The notes under the pieces are model-generated. The model was given only the letters and a program-made list of their open reading frames with translations. It made no database searches and was not told the origin of the DNA. Shown here in pieces: positions 28,130 through 36,350 of a stretch of DNA of 64,000 nucleotides. Source of the stretch: Roseovarius nubinhibens ISM (GTDB lineage Bacteria > Pseudomonadota > Alphaproteobacteria > Rhodobacterales > Rhodobacteraceae); contig NZ_CH724156.1 of the NCBI RefSeq assembly GCF_000152625.1, forward strand, positions 3,402,602-3,466,601, read 5' to 3'. The translations under genes were made by a program, and so were the position numbers. Position 1 is the first letter of the stretch, and every line of letters starts with the position of its first letter.

Positions 28130-28312
28130 ATGAATCAGCGCTGGCTGTTCCGAATGGCCAAACTGGCCAAACACCCGCCAAGCGAGGGCCGCGTGAAATT
28201 CGTCCTCGCCATCCTCGCCGTCTGCCTGATCATTGCCGGGGTCGAACGGTTCATCGGCTTGCCCGAGTTTCTCAAGCTCGATCCGGTGAGCCATCGCGAC
28301 TACAAACCCTGA
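28130..28312 (+). CDS. Small single-helix membrane protein
   Basis: A 60-residue protein with a basic N-terminus (MNQRWLFRMAKLAKHPPSEG) and one membrane helix at about residues 23-41 (FVLAILAVCLIIAGVERFIG). GGAGACAGG precedes the ATG. It is divergent from the Coq10-like gene. Its stop codon lies in the first unit of a 12-bp tandem repeat. Function unknown; short proteins of this type are widespread in Rhodobacteraceae. Confidence 0.6.
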   Translation: MNQRWLFRMAKLAKHPPSEGRVKFVLAILAVCLIIAGVERFIGLPEFLKLDPVSHRDYKP

Positions 28313-28366
28313 CCCCAGCCCCAAACCCAGCTCTGACCCCGGCCCTGACCCCAGGCCTGATCCCGG
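28307..28366 (+). repeat. Five imperfect 12-bp tandem repeats
   Basis: Units of CCCTGACCCCAG/CCCTGACCCCGG type, starting at 28307, 28319, 28331, 28343 and 28355. They begin over the stop codon of the 60-aa gene, so the array may have shifted that gene's 3' end. It is probably a slippage product. Confidence 0.8.
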
Positions 28367-28409
28367 CCTAGGACGCCTGCGGCAAAGGCGCGGCCTCGGC
28401 ACGCACAGG

Positions 28410-28437
28410 CGCATATATAGAGACGCATATATAGAGA
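28410..28437 (+). repeat. Perfect 14-bp tandem duplication
   Basis: CGCATATATAGAGA occurs twice head to tail (28410-28423 and 28424-28437), just 3' of the first tRNA-Asp gene (which is on the minus strand). Confidence 0.85.
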
Positions 28438-28448
28438 GGGGGAGAAAG

Positions 28449-28525
28449 TGGCGCGGTTGACGGGGCTCGAACCCGCGACCCCCGGCGTGACAGGCCGGTA
28501 CTCTAACCAACTGAGCTACAACCGC
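28449..28525 (-). tRNA. tRNA-Asp (GTC), copy 1
   Basis: On the minus strand the 77 nt fold as a cloverleaf: acceptor GCGGTTG/CAACCGC, D-loop GTAGCTCAGTTGGTTAGAG, anticodon loop CTGTCAC with GTC, T-arm GCGGGTTCGAGCCCCGT, discriminator G and an encoded CCA at the 3' end (28449-28451). Confidence 0.97.
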
Positions 28526-28612
28526 GCGTGAGGGGCTGATTAAAGAACGCCCCTGCCCCCGTCAATGACGAAATGCACCTCAATTTCACCGATCGCGATT
28601 TTTTTGGGCGCC

Positions 28613-28667
28613 AATCCCGCACTGTCGCTTTACCGACGCGATGCCGACGTGAAACCGATGCGGGATT
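28613..28667 (+). repeat. 11-bp-period iteron repeat with inverted ends (between the tRNA-Asp genes)
   Basis: Three heptamers (ACCGACG, GCCGACG, ACCGATG) spaced 11 bp apart within 28624-28663. This copy is framed by a perfect 9-bp inverted repeat, AATCCCGCA at 28613-28621 and TGCGGGATT at 28659-28667. Just after it, 28688-28710 can form a TCCCG-GGCC...GGCC-CGGGA hairpin. Confidence 0.85.
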
Positions 28668-28758
28668 TCTGGGTCAAACGGCGAAAATCCCGCGGCCCAA
28701 AGGCCCGGGATCATCTCGCCGGATCGCTCTTCTAAACTGTCCGAGGAATTAGCAGCGG

Positions 28759-28835
28759 TGGCGCGGTTGACGGGGCTCGAACCCGCGACCCCCGGCGTGA
28801 CAGGCCGGTACTCTAACCAACTGAGCTACAACCGC
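28759..28835 (-). tRNA. tRNA-Asp (GTC), copy 2
   Basis: Identical over all 77 nt to the tRNA at 28449-28525, including anticodon GTC and encoded CCA. The two genes are 310 bp apart in the same orientation. Flanks diverge immediately outside the gene, except for a short GTGG. Confidence 0.97.
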
Positions 28836-29141
28836 CCACTGCTCGGTTGCACCCGTTGGTGCGACCGTGAGCCGTCTCATATGGCCCTCTGCCGGGCGCG
28901 TCAAGCGATGGAATGGAATTTCTTTCGATCCCGCGAAATTCCTCCCTCTCCCCGCCAGCGATCGGACCCGCAGACCAGCCTGATCGGGGCCGCCCCGCAA
29001 CCCTATACAAACCCTCTCCAGCCGCCCCCTCAAACGGGCTTTGCCGCAAATCTGCCGCAATCCCTGACCCCTGCCACAATCCGATTCGGTGCCCCAACGT
29101 CCCATCGGGCCAAAACACCGATTTTCCTCTGATTGTGTTCG

Positions 29142-29378
29142 ATTGTCACAATTTCGCCTTATTTCCCCAGATCAACCTTTTGTTAACACTTGAGAAACAA
29201 CGCCCTTGCATGGCTCAAAACCGTTTCCCGTTATACGTGTAATCCACGCGGAATACGGGCATATTTTCAAGAGCTTGCAGTGCAACTCCTAACATCCGGG
29301 AAACATATTGTTTCCGTAGAAACGATTTAGGAATCATGAGAAACTGATAGTCTAACTTTAGACAAATTATTGGCCAAT
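29142..29378 (+). promoter_or_regulatory. Cluster of perfect palindromes in the polysaccharide promoter region
   Basis: Four inverted repeats lie in 240 AT-rich bases: ATTGTCACAAT (29142-29152), GGAAACATATTGTTTCC (29299-29315, 7-bp arms with a 3-nt centre), GTCTAACTTTAGAC (29350-29363) and ATTGGCCAAT (29369-29378). Such a density is typical of a multi-input operator region. The regulators cannot be named from sequence. Confidence 0.5.
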
Positions 29379-29438
29379 TTCGTGCGCCGTGTGTGTTTTG
29401 TGTAAAAAGTGTTTTGAGTAAAAGTGGTTAAATAGTTC

Positions 29439-29490
29439 AGCCCTCTTGGGCTCGGATAGGAAGACCGCCTCGCCTTCTGCTCTTGCGAGG
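29439..29490 (+). promoter_or_regulatory. Leader hairpins before the priming sugar transferase gene
   Basis: Two small inverted repeats: AGCCC-TCTT-GGGCT (29439-29452) and CCTCGC...GCGAGG (29468-29490). They lie 80-130 nt upstream of the start codon and may structure the 5' untranslated leader. No known riboswitch is recognised. Confidence 0.3.
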
Positions 29491-29569
29491 ATTTACGGGA
29501 TCTTCTGCGTATATCCGAGATGGGGCTCTCCGCACAAAGAACGCCGTATATCGCTGCTGGGGAAGGCAG

Positions 29570-30271
29570 ATGACGGATTCATCAATTGTGTACCCGCGCG
29601 CCAGCGCGGGCGTAAAAGCTATTGGCACGACCAAACCCGCCCTGACCGCTGCCACGGTCGACGGCTTTTATCTGGTTGTAGGCAAACGTCTCCTCGACAT
29701 TCTGCTGGTCCTGCTGCTCGCGCCGCTGGCGCTGCCCTTGATCCTGCTCGCCAGCCTGGCTCTCTGGATCGAAGGCGGCAATCCTTTCTATCATCAGGAT
29801 CGCCTCGGCCGTCACGGCGAACGGTTCCGCATCTACAAGCTGCGCACCATGGTCCGCAACGCCGACAAGATGCTCGAAACCTGCCTTGCCAAGGACCCAG
29901 AGCTGCGCGCCGAATGGGACGCCACGCAAAAGCTCAAACATGATCCGCGCATCACCCGCATCGGCGCCCTCCTGCGCAAGACCTCGCTCGACGAGCTACC
30001 GCAGCTGTGGAACGTGCTCACCGGCGAGATGAGCCTAATTGGCCCGCGCCCGATGCTGCCCGAACAGCTGCCGCTCTATGGCGATGCCAGCTATTACTTC
30101 GCCCTGCGCCCCGGCATCACCGGAAGCTGGCAGGTTTCGACGCGCAACGAAGATCTCTTCACCCAGCGTGTCGGCATGGATCAATCCTATGCCGAAGACC
30201 TGTCGCCCTGGCGCGATTTGGTGATCCTTTTCAAGACTGTGGGCGTTGTGCTCCGCAGGACTGGCTACTGA
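29570..30271 (+). CDS. Priming sugar transferase (undecaprenyl-phosphate hexose-1-phosphate transferase)
   Basis: A 233-residue monotopic enzyme of the bacterial sugar-transferase family (WcaJ/ExoY type) that puts the first sugar-phosphate on undecaprenyl phosphate at the inner membrane. The membrane segment is at about residues 40-63. The catalytic domain holds FYHQDRLGRHGERFRIYKLRTM (near 75-97), DPRITRIGALLRKTSLDELPQLWNVLTGEMSLIGPRP (catalytic Asp-Glu, near 130-165) and RPGITGSWQV. A GGAAGG site precedes the ATG at 29570; an upstream in-frame ATG at 29483 lacks one. It opens the polysaccharide locus after a 700-bp regulatory region. Confidence 0.92.
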   Translation: MTDSSIVYPRASAGVKAIGTTKPALTAATVDGFYLVVGKRLLDILLVLLLAPLALPLILLASLALWIEGGNPFYHQDRLGRHGERFRIYKLRTMVRNADKMLETCLAKDPELRAEWDATQKLKHDPRITRIGALLRKTSLDELPQLWNVLTGEMSLIGPRPMLPEQLPLYGDASYYFALRPGITGSWQVSTRNEDLFTQRVGMDQSYAEDLSPWRDLVILFKTVGVVLRRTGY

Positions 30272-30313
30272 CGATGAGCGTCGACACCGGATCTTCCGGG
30301 ACTATGTGTTAAG

Positions 30314-31387
30314 ATGAGTGGGACTTTTGAAATGACCGCGATGAGTGCAGAAAAAATATCCGCCGACCGCAAGGCCCAGCCCGCACCGATCCCGCGGATT
30401 GGCCCGAACGCGCGCCGCGATGCCACCGCGCAATCGCTCATCTCTTTGCTGCGCGAAGACGCCGCCGCGCCGCGCACGGTCGAGGCAAAACCCGTCAAGA
30501 CAAAAGCGCCCTCTAAGCCTTTGATGACGCCCGCAAAACCGCGTGTCGCAGCCCCCGAACAGACGCCCTCGACCAGCACCGCCCTGACCAAACTCGCGAC
30601 CCCCGGTCCGCTGGTGCTCGGCGATCCGCATTTCATAGCCGCCACGTCGCGCCCGATGTCCGTCGCCCTCTCGACCCGCGACCCGTGGCGCGCGCTGCCC
30701 TATCTCTACGAGAATTCCCAGCATATCGACGCCCATCACGTGCAAATGGTGCTCGCGCATCAAGACGCCCGTGTCGTGCGCATCTTCGACGATCTGCGCA
30801 CCCAGCTTCTGACCAGCATGCAGGCCGAACGCTGGCGCCGCATCGCCATCACCGCGCCCACCTCGGGCTGCGGCGCGAGCTTTGCCGCCACCCAGCTGGC
30901 GCTGAGCCTCTCGCGCATCCCCGATCAACGCACCGTGCTGATGGACCTCAATCAGCGCAGCCCCGCCCTGACCCGCCAGCTCCGCATCAGCCGCGAGAGC
31001 GACATGGCCGGTTTCCTGCGCGGCCAGCTGCCGCTCGAGGATCATCTGGTCAAATTCTCCGACACGCTGGCCCTCGGGCTCAACACCATGCCCTCACAGA
31101 GCCCCTCCGAAGTGCTGCACATGCGCCGCAGCGGCGAGGTGCTCGACGCGATGATCCACGATCTCAACCCCGATCTGGTGCTCTACGACATGCCCGCCAT
31201 GCTCGAACATGACGATGTCGCGGCCTTCCTGCCCCAGCTCGACGGGGTGCTGCTGGTGGCCGATGCCACCCGCACCCTCGGGCCGCAGATCGAGGAATGC
31301 GAACGCCGCCTGTCGGGCAAGGCACCGCTGCTCGGCGTGGTGCTCAACCGCGCCCGCCGCTTGCCCAGCACCTCGGTTGCCGCATAA
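30314..31387 (+). CDS. CpsD/CapB-like polysaccharide co-polymerase partner with degenerate Walker A
   Basis: A 357-residue cytosolic protein of the BY-kinase/ParA-like group. Residues 1-100 are Pro/Ala-rich and disordered-looking. The P-loop ATPase-like core follows: ITAPTSGCGASFAATQLALSLSRI near residues 178-200, then VLMDLNQRSPAL (Walker A' type) and LVLYDMPAMLEHDDV (Walker B type). The invariant P-loop Lys of GxGK[S/T] is replaced by Ala (GCGAS), so ATP hydrolysis or kinase activity is doubtful. No Tyr-rich C-terminal cluster is visible. It is encoded next to the Wzz-like gene, the usual partner in chain-length control. Confidence 0.8.
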   Translation: MSGTFEMTAMSAEKISADRKAQPAPIPRIGPNARRDATAQSLISLLREDAAAPRTVEAKPVKTKAPSKPLMTPAKPRVAAPEQTPSTSTALTKLATPGPLVLGDPHFIAATSRPMSVALSTRDPWRALPYLYENSQHIDAHHVQMVLAHQDARVVRIFDDLRTQLLTSMQAERWRRIAITAPTSGCGASFAATQLALSLSRIPDQRTVLMDLNQRSPALTRQLRISRESDMAGFLRGQLPLEDHLVKFSDTLALGLNTMPSQSPSEVLHMRRSGEVLDAMIHDLNPDLVLYDMPAMLEHDDVAAFLPQLDGVLLVADATRTLGPQIEECERRLSGKAPLLGVVLNRARRLPSTSVAA

Positions 31388-31487
31388 TCATCCCCTGTCA
31401 GGCCATAGTTTCGCCCCGTTGCTCCGCTAGGTAACCGGAAAGCCGGGCAAACCGGCATGACCCGGTCAGAGGCAGGAAAAGGACGTT

Positions 31488-32714
31488 ATGGGTTCGATTT
31501 ACTCCATCGGAGATGTCTTCGATATGGTCCGCCGCAGGCTGGCCATCATCCTATCCGTGGCCATTCTCGGCACGATCCTCTCCGTGCTCTTCGCCCTGAC
31601 CCAGCAGCATCTCTACCTCTCGACCGAAGTGCTGCAACTGCGCAGCCCGAAAATCGCCACCTCGCTGACCCCCTCGACCGTCGAAGGCTCCTCCGCCCGC
31701 CGCCTGCAATTCATCGAACAGCAGGTCATGTCGCGCGGCGCCCTGCTCGACGCGGCCGAACGGCTCAACCTCTTCACTGACCTGCCCAATCTCGAGGATG
31801 GCAAAAAGGTCGAACTGCTGCGCCGCTCGGTCGAGCTGCACGGCGTCGCCGCCGCCCGCGAAGGCTTTAGCGACGATGGCACCGTCTCGCTCTTGCGCAT
31901 CACCGCCACCTGGGACAGCCCCGAAGCCGCCCAGAACCTCGCCCGCGATTTCTCCCGCCGCACCCAAGAGCTGAGCATCGATTCCCGCCTCGAACAATCG
32001 CTCGAGGCCGTCCGCTATTTCGAACTGCGCGAAGCCAATCTCGCCGCCGAGGTCGACGCGCTCGAGACCGAGATCGCCGAGTATCGCGCCAGCAATGACA
32101 TCCCCGCCCCCGGCAGCGTCGCCGCCGCCCAGCGTGAAATCGAACGCCTAAACCAGAGCCTGCTGAGCCTCGACCGCGAGATGATCACCCTGCAGGCCCG
32201 GCTCGCCCGGACCCCGCAAACCCGCGTCGAACGCCGCGAACAGGACGAGGCCCGCGAGGCCATCGCCCGGCTCACCGAAGAGCGCAAGCTGATCACCGCG
32301 CCACTGGCCGAGTTGCAAAGCTCGATCGCCGCCAGCCCCGAGATCGAACTGCAGCTGAGCCGGTATGAGCTGCAGCTGTCGCAGCTCCGCGATCAGCTTC
32401 AGGCCGCCCGCACCAAGCACAAAGAAGCCGCCATCGCCCATGATCTCGAGGCCGAAAAACAATCCGAACGGCTGACCGTGCTCGAACCCGCGCCGCTGCC
32501 CGAATACCCCTACACCAGCTCGCGCAAGAAACTCGTCATCCTCGGCAGCCTTGGCAGCCTGCTGGCCGGGCTGTTCCTCGCCTTCCTGCTCGACCTGCGC
32601 CGCCCGGTGATCCGCACCGCGGCCCAGATGGAACATGCCATCGGCCTGCGCCCCGTGGTGACCATCCCCGAAATCGATCCCCGCGCCCGCCGCCGCAAAA
32701 AGAAACAGCGCTAG
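31488..32714 (+). CDS. Wzz/GumC-like chain-length determinant protein
   Basis: A 408-residue inner-membrane polysaccharide co-polymerase. Membrane helices at about residues 18-38 (LAIILSVAILGTILSVLFAL) and 345-366 (LVILGSLGSLLAGLFLAFLL) flank a long periplasmic coiled-coil region (about 165-325, rich in Glu, Arg, Leu and Gln). The proline-containing motif near the second helix (LEPAPLPEYPYTSSRKK) is typical. It should set the length of the Wzy-made polymer. It is encoded 100 bp after the CpsD-like gene and convergent with the flippase gene. Confidence 0.88.
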   Translation: MGSIYSIGDVFDMVRRRLAIILSVAILGTILSVLFALTQQHLYLSTEVLQLRSPKIATSLTPSTVEGSSARRLQFIEQQVMSRGALLDAAERLNLFTDLPNLEDGKKVELLRRSVELHGVAAAREGFSDDGTVSLLRITATWDSPEAAQNLARDFSRRTQELSIDSRLEQSLEAVRYFELREANLAAEVDALETEIAEYRASNDIPAPGSVAAAQREIERLNQSLLSLDREMITLQARLARTPQTRVERREQDEAREAIARLTEERKLITAPLAELQSSIAASPEIELQLSRYELQLSQLRDQLQAARTKHKEAAIAHDLEAEKQSERLTVLEPAPLPEYPYTSSRKKLVILGSLGSLLAGLFLAFLLDLRRPVIRTAAQMEHAIGLRPVVTIPEIDPRARRRKKKQR

Positions 32715-32735
32715 CGGCCCGGATTATGGCGCGCG

Positions 32736-34097
32736 TCATTGCGCGCGGCTGAGCGCCGCAATCGCCGGCCAGTGCAGCCAGACCACCGCCCCGATGATCA
32801 GCGTGGCGAGCAGCGCAAACCCCGCATCATGGCGCGCGCCCCAGGCCTGATGCCGCCGCGCCAGCCGGATGAGCAGCGGATGCACCAGCGCCATCGCCAC
32901 CCCATAGGACACCATCCCGCCGACAAGCCCAGCGATCCGGAACCCGACCAAGAGACAGCCCACCTGCAGCACCGCCCGCAGCCCGGAATAGACAAAGGCC
33001 CCGCGCGAATCTCCCGCCGCCAGCGCCGCGCGCTCATAGGTGACGCCAATCGCCTGCGGCAGAAACGCCAGCGCAATCACGACAAGCATCGCCCCCGCCG
33101 GCGCATAGCGCGCATCATAAAGCAGATCGACCACCCAAGGCCCAAGCAGTGCCATCCCGCTCAGCATGGCAAACAGCGCCGAGGTCACGACAAACCGCAT
33201 CCGGCCAAGCTTGGCCCGGTTCTCCGCGCTCTCCGCTGGCGGCCGGTCGCGATAGACCGGGATGAGCAGGCTGTTGCACAGCGTCACCCCCAAAAGGATC
33301 GGAAACCCCGCAAGGAAATAGCCGATGTTGTAGATCCCCAGCGTCTCCAGCGACAAAAGCTTACCCAGGATCGCCTTGTCGCCCTGCTGGCTGACAAAGG
33401 CAAAGGCGGTGGACAGAAACACCCATTTGCCAAACCCCATCTGCTCGGCCATCGCCGCCCGTTCGATCCGTGGCCGGTTGTTATGCCCCGGCAACACACC
33501 CCAGGCGAGGATGAGCTTCACGAGTGCCTGCACCACCGAGCCGAGCACCAGCGAAATCACCGACTCTGTCACCAGCGCCAGCAGCACCATCGCCACCACG
33601 CCAATCGCCTGCGACGCGAGCTCGATCATCGTCAGCCGGCCAAAGCGCAAATGCCGCTGCGCCGTCTCGACCTTGGTCGGCTTGAACCCCAACAGTAGCA
33701 GCGCAATCCCCGCAATCGGCAGGTAGAGCACCAGATCGGGCTGATCGTAGAACCGCGCCATCGGCCCGGCGAGTGCGATGGTCGCGAGCCACAGTAACGC
33801 GCCGCGCAGGATCTGGATGCTGAATGCCGTATCGAGAAACGCCGGATCGTCGCCGCGTTTGCTCTGGGCAATCGACGGGCCGACCCCCACGTCCGAGAAC
33901 ATCATGAGCCCGACGGTCACCACCGACACCAGCGCCATGAGACCGAAGGCCTCGGGAAAGAGAAGCCGCGTCAGGATCAGGTTCGACGCGAGCCGAATGG
34001 CCTGCGACCCGCCATAGCCGATCAGCACCCAAGACCCGCTGCGCATCAACCGCGCCATCAGACCCGAGCCCGTAAACATGCCGGAAATTCCCTTCAT
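32736..34097 (-). CDS. Wzx-type polysaccharide flippase
   Basis: A 453-residue membrane protein with about twelve to fourteen helices. It starts like the polysaccharide-synthase/MATE-related flippases (SGSWVLIGYGGSQAIRLASNLILTRLLFPEAFGLMALV, residues 20-57), with the repeated-motif block GILGLxN-like NIGYFLAGFPILLGVTLCNSLLIPVY near 235. It should flip undecaprenyl-linked repeat units to the periplasm. Start 34097 has AAGGGG upstream; the longer frame to 34304 overlaps the divergent glycosyltransferase gene. Convergent with the Wzz-like gene. Confidence 0.88.
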   Translation of the reverse strand: MKGISGMFTGSGLMARLMRSGSWVLIGYGGSQAIRLASNLILTRLLFPEAFGLMALVSVVTVGLMMFSDVGVGPSIAQSKRGDDPAFLDTAFSIQILRGALLWLATIALAGPMARFYDQPDLVLYLPIAGIALLLLGFKPTKVETAQRHLRFGRLTMIELASQAIGVVAMVLLALVTESVISLVLGSVVQALVKLILAWGVLPGHNNRPRIERAAMAEQMGFGKWVFLSTAFAFVSQQGDKAILGKLLSLETLGIYNIGYFLAGFPILLGVTLCNSLLIPVYRDRPPAESAENRAKLGRMRFVVTSALFAMLSGMALLGPWVVDLLYDARYAPAGAMLVVIALAFLPQAIGVTYERAALAAGDSRGAFVYSGLRAVLQVGCLLVGFRIAGLVGGMVSYGVAMALVHPLLIRLARRHQAWGARHDAGFALLATLIIGAVVWLHWPAIAALSRAQ

Positions 34098-34296
34098 GCA
34101 TAGCCCCTTACGCCGCGCCCCTCTCCTCTTACGCGAGCCATGTAAAAGGACAATCATCGCGCCGCAGAATCTCGGGATTTGTGGCCCAAACCCCTCAAGA
34201 TCGGGCCCATCCCCCTTGTGCCTTGGGCGGTAATCGCGAGAATACGGGCCAACCCTGCGCCCTGCCGCGCATATTCTGATCCTGGAAAGGCCGGGC

Positions 34297-35514
34297 ATGC
34301 GCATCGCCTATGTTCTCAACACCTACCCGCAACCCTCGCACAGCTTCATTCGCCGCGAATTGCACGCGCTCGAACGGCAGGGGTTCACCGTGACGCGCCT
34401 CGCCATGCGCGGCCCCGACATGGCGCTCGTCGATCCCGGCGACCGGGCCGAGGCCGAGCGCACGGAATATGTGCTGGACCGTGGCATGCCCGCGCTTCTC
34501 GGCGGGCTTTTCGGCCTCGCCCTGCGCCGCCCCGCTCTGGTGCTGCGCTCTGCGGCCCGCGCCTGGCGCATGGGCGCGCGTGCGGGCGGTCTCTCGGGCC
34601 GGTTGCGCCATCTCGTCTATCTCGCCGAGGCGGCCCATGTCCGCGCCCGCTGCGCCACCGAGGATGTGCGCCACATCCACGCTCATTTCGGCACCAATGC
34701 CGCCGCCGTCGCGCATCTCTGCCACGCGCTCGGCGGGCCGGGCTATTCCTTCACCGTCCATGGCCCCGAAGAGTTCGACGCGCCCCGCGCCCTGTCGCTT
34801 GGCGAAAAAATCGCCGCCTCCCGCTTTACCGTGGGGGTGAGCAGCTTTGGCCGCTCGCAGCTCTGCCGCTGGGTTGACCACGCCGATTGGCCCAAAATCC
34901 ACGTGGTTCATTGTGGGATAGAATACAGTCGCTTTACCGACGCGATACCGACCCCCGAAAACGGCCCGCTCCGCCTCGTTTCCATCGGCCGTTTCGTCGA
35001 ACAAAAGGGCCAGATGATCCTTATCCCCGCCATGCAGGAGATCTGCGCGAAACACCCCGATACGGTGCTCCATCTCGTCGGCGACGGCCCCCTCAGACCC
35101 GAGATCGAGGCCGGTATCGCCGCCGCGGGCCTCTCGGAAAACATCAAACTTATCGGATGGTTAGACGAGGCGGCGATCCGCGCCGAGCTCGACGCCGCCC
35201 ATGCGCTCCTGATGCCGAGCTTTGCCGAAGGCCTGCCCATGGTGGTGATGGAGGCCATGGCCGCCGCCCGCCCCGTCATCGCCACCTATATAGCCGGCAC
35301 GCCCGAGCTTGTCCGCCCCGGCGAGACCGGCTGGCTCACCCCCGCCGGAGACCCTTCCGCGCTCGCCGCAGCCGCCTGCGAACTCGCTGAAATGTCTCAT
35401 GAAAATCGAGATGCCCTGGGCCAATCCGCCCGCCGCCGCGTGCTCGCGCGTCACGATGTCGACACCGAAGCCGCCAAGCTCGCCGAGCTCATCCGCGCCG
35501 CCCAGACCCCCTAG
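34297..35514 (+). CDS. GT4-family glycosyltransferase carrying a translated iteron repeat
   Basis: A 405-residue GT-B glycosyltransferase. The N-terminal domain begins IAYVLNTYPQPSHSFIRREL. The C-terminal donor domain has LRLVSIGRFVEQKGQ (near 225), LHLVGDGPLR, LIGWL, and the family signature PSFAEGLPMVVMEAMAAARPVIAT (Glu near 313). Residues about 210-220 (SRFTDAIPTPENG) are encoded by a copy of the 11-bp-period repeat (34926-34955), at the inter-domain linker, where insertions are tolerated. It probably adds one sugar of the repeat unit; donor unknown. Its stop overlaps the stop of the convergent GT2 gene. Confidence 0.9.
   Translation: MRIAYVLNTYPQPSHSFIRRELHALERQGFTVTRLAMRGPDMALVDPGDRAEAERTEYVLDRGMPALLGGLFGLALRRPALVLRSAARAWRMGARAGGLSGRLRHLVYLAEAAHVRARCATEDVRHIHAHFGTNAAAVAHLCHALGGPGYSFTVHGPEEFDAPRALSLGEKIAASRFTVGVSSFGRSQLCRWVDHADWPKIHVVHCGIEYSRFTDAIPTPENGPLRLVSIGRFVEQKGQMILIPAMQEICAKHPDTVLHLVGDGPLRPEIEAGIAAAGLSENIKLIGWLDEAAIRAELDAAHALLMPSFAEGLPMVVMEAMAAARPVIATYIAGTPELVRPGETGWLTPAGDPSALAAAACELAEMSHENRDALGQSARRRVLARHDVDTEAAKLAELIRAAQTP
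34926..34955 (+). repeat. 11-bp-period iteron repeat inside a GT4 gene
   Basis: CAGTCGCTTTACCGACGCGA, then TACCGACCCC: two full heptamers at 11-bp spacing, with the third lost. It is translated in frame at the linker between the two GT-B domains. Confidence 0.85.
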
Positions 35515-36350
35515 CGCCCGCGCACCCAGAGCGTCCCGTGCCGCCCCCGGCTGAGCTTGACGCTCAGCGCCACCAGCGCATAGGCGCAAAACCCCAAAGG
35601 CGCCCGCAGCGCCCGCAGCAGAACCGCGCCAATCCCCGGTCGCGCCACCGCTTCGTTCTTCATAAGCTCCGGAAACGCCTCGGCAATCTCGCGCACCCCG
35701 CGATCCTGCCTGCGCCGCACCCGCACCAGATTTCCAAACCCCTCCACCAACGGCCAGTGATAGCGCTGCGGCAGTTTCACCCGCTCCTGCGGCGCGAAAT
35801 TCAGCCGCGCAAACATGTCGTCCGCGATGATCCGGGGCCACACTCCCCACCGCGCCCGCCCCGCCGCGTTCATCGCAAAAAGCCCAAATCCCCCAACGTC
35901 TTGCGTGTTGAACGGCAGTCGCATCCAATAGCGCCCATAGGCCCGGCTGAACGCCGATCGCGCCCGGCAGAGCACCACCGTCCCGCTGGCATAACGCGCC
36001 GCCTCGCCAGACAGCTCCCGCGCCAGCGCCGCCAGCAGATCCGGCGCCACCGTCACATCCGCATCGAGATAGACCCGCACCCCATGCTCTGCCGCCGCAT
36101 CCCCCGCATCGAGCGCCCCGGGCTTGCCGCCCTCCGCCAGCTCGATCACCCGCAACGCCATCCCCGCCGCCTCTGCCGCCGGCCCCATCGCCCGCGCCTC
36201 CGCTGCCGTGTCATCGGAACAGCCATTGGCCACGACCACGATCTCGACCGCCCCACCGCCGGGCTCGGACGCGATGAGCGCCGACAGGCACGCGCCGATC
36301 CACCCCGCCTCGTCATGGGCCGGGATGATGACGCTCAGCGACGCGCTCAC
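35511..36350 (-). CDS. Family 2 glycosyltransferase
   Basis: A 279-residue GT-A enzyme. LSVIIPAHDEAGWIGACLSAL (near residue 5) and IVVVANGCSDDT form the nucleotide-binding start; YLDADVTV is the DxD metal site (near 98-106). ADDMF is in the acceptor region, and a C-terminal hydrophobic segment (LGFCAYALVALSVKL) may anchor it to the membrane. The GTG start at 36350 overlaps the stop of the upstream hydrolase-like gene by 4 nt (GTGA), with GAGG 8 nt upstream; an ATG at 36374 is the alternative. It is the last gene of the long minus-strand operon that starts at the PKS. Confidence 0.85.
   Translation of the reverse strand: MSASLSVIIPAHDEAGWIGACLSALIASEPGGGAVEIVVVANGCSDDTAAEARAMGPAAEAAGMALRVIELAEGGKPGALDAGDAAAEHGVRVYLDADVTVAPDLLAALARELSGEAARYASGTVVLCRARSAFSRAYGRYWMRLPFNTQDVGGFGLFAMNAAGRARWGVWPRIIADDMFARLNFAPQERVKLPQRYHWPLVEGFGNLVRVRRRQDRGVREIAEAFPELMKNEAVARPGIGAVLLRALRAPLGFCAYALVALSVKLSRGRHGTLWVRGR

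Larger units (their letters stand above)
28836..29569. other. Long gene-free region upstream of the polysaccharide locus
   Basis: 734 bp without a credible gene. The left third is GC-rich. From about 29131 the sequence is clearly AT-rich for this genome and carries several perfect dyads and leader hairpins, listed separately. It is most likely the promoter and 5' leader of the priming sugar transferase gene at 29570. Confidence 0.6.

Noticed and set aside
28307..28366. The 12-bp array as a CRISPR
   Set aside because: The units are contiguous without spacers and are too short.
28913..29242. A 109-codon open frame in the region before the polysaccharide locus
   Set aside because: No ribosome binding site and no motif; it runs into the AT-rich regulatory segment and looks like chance.
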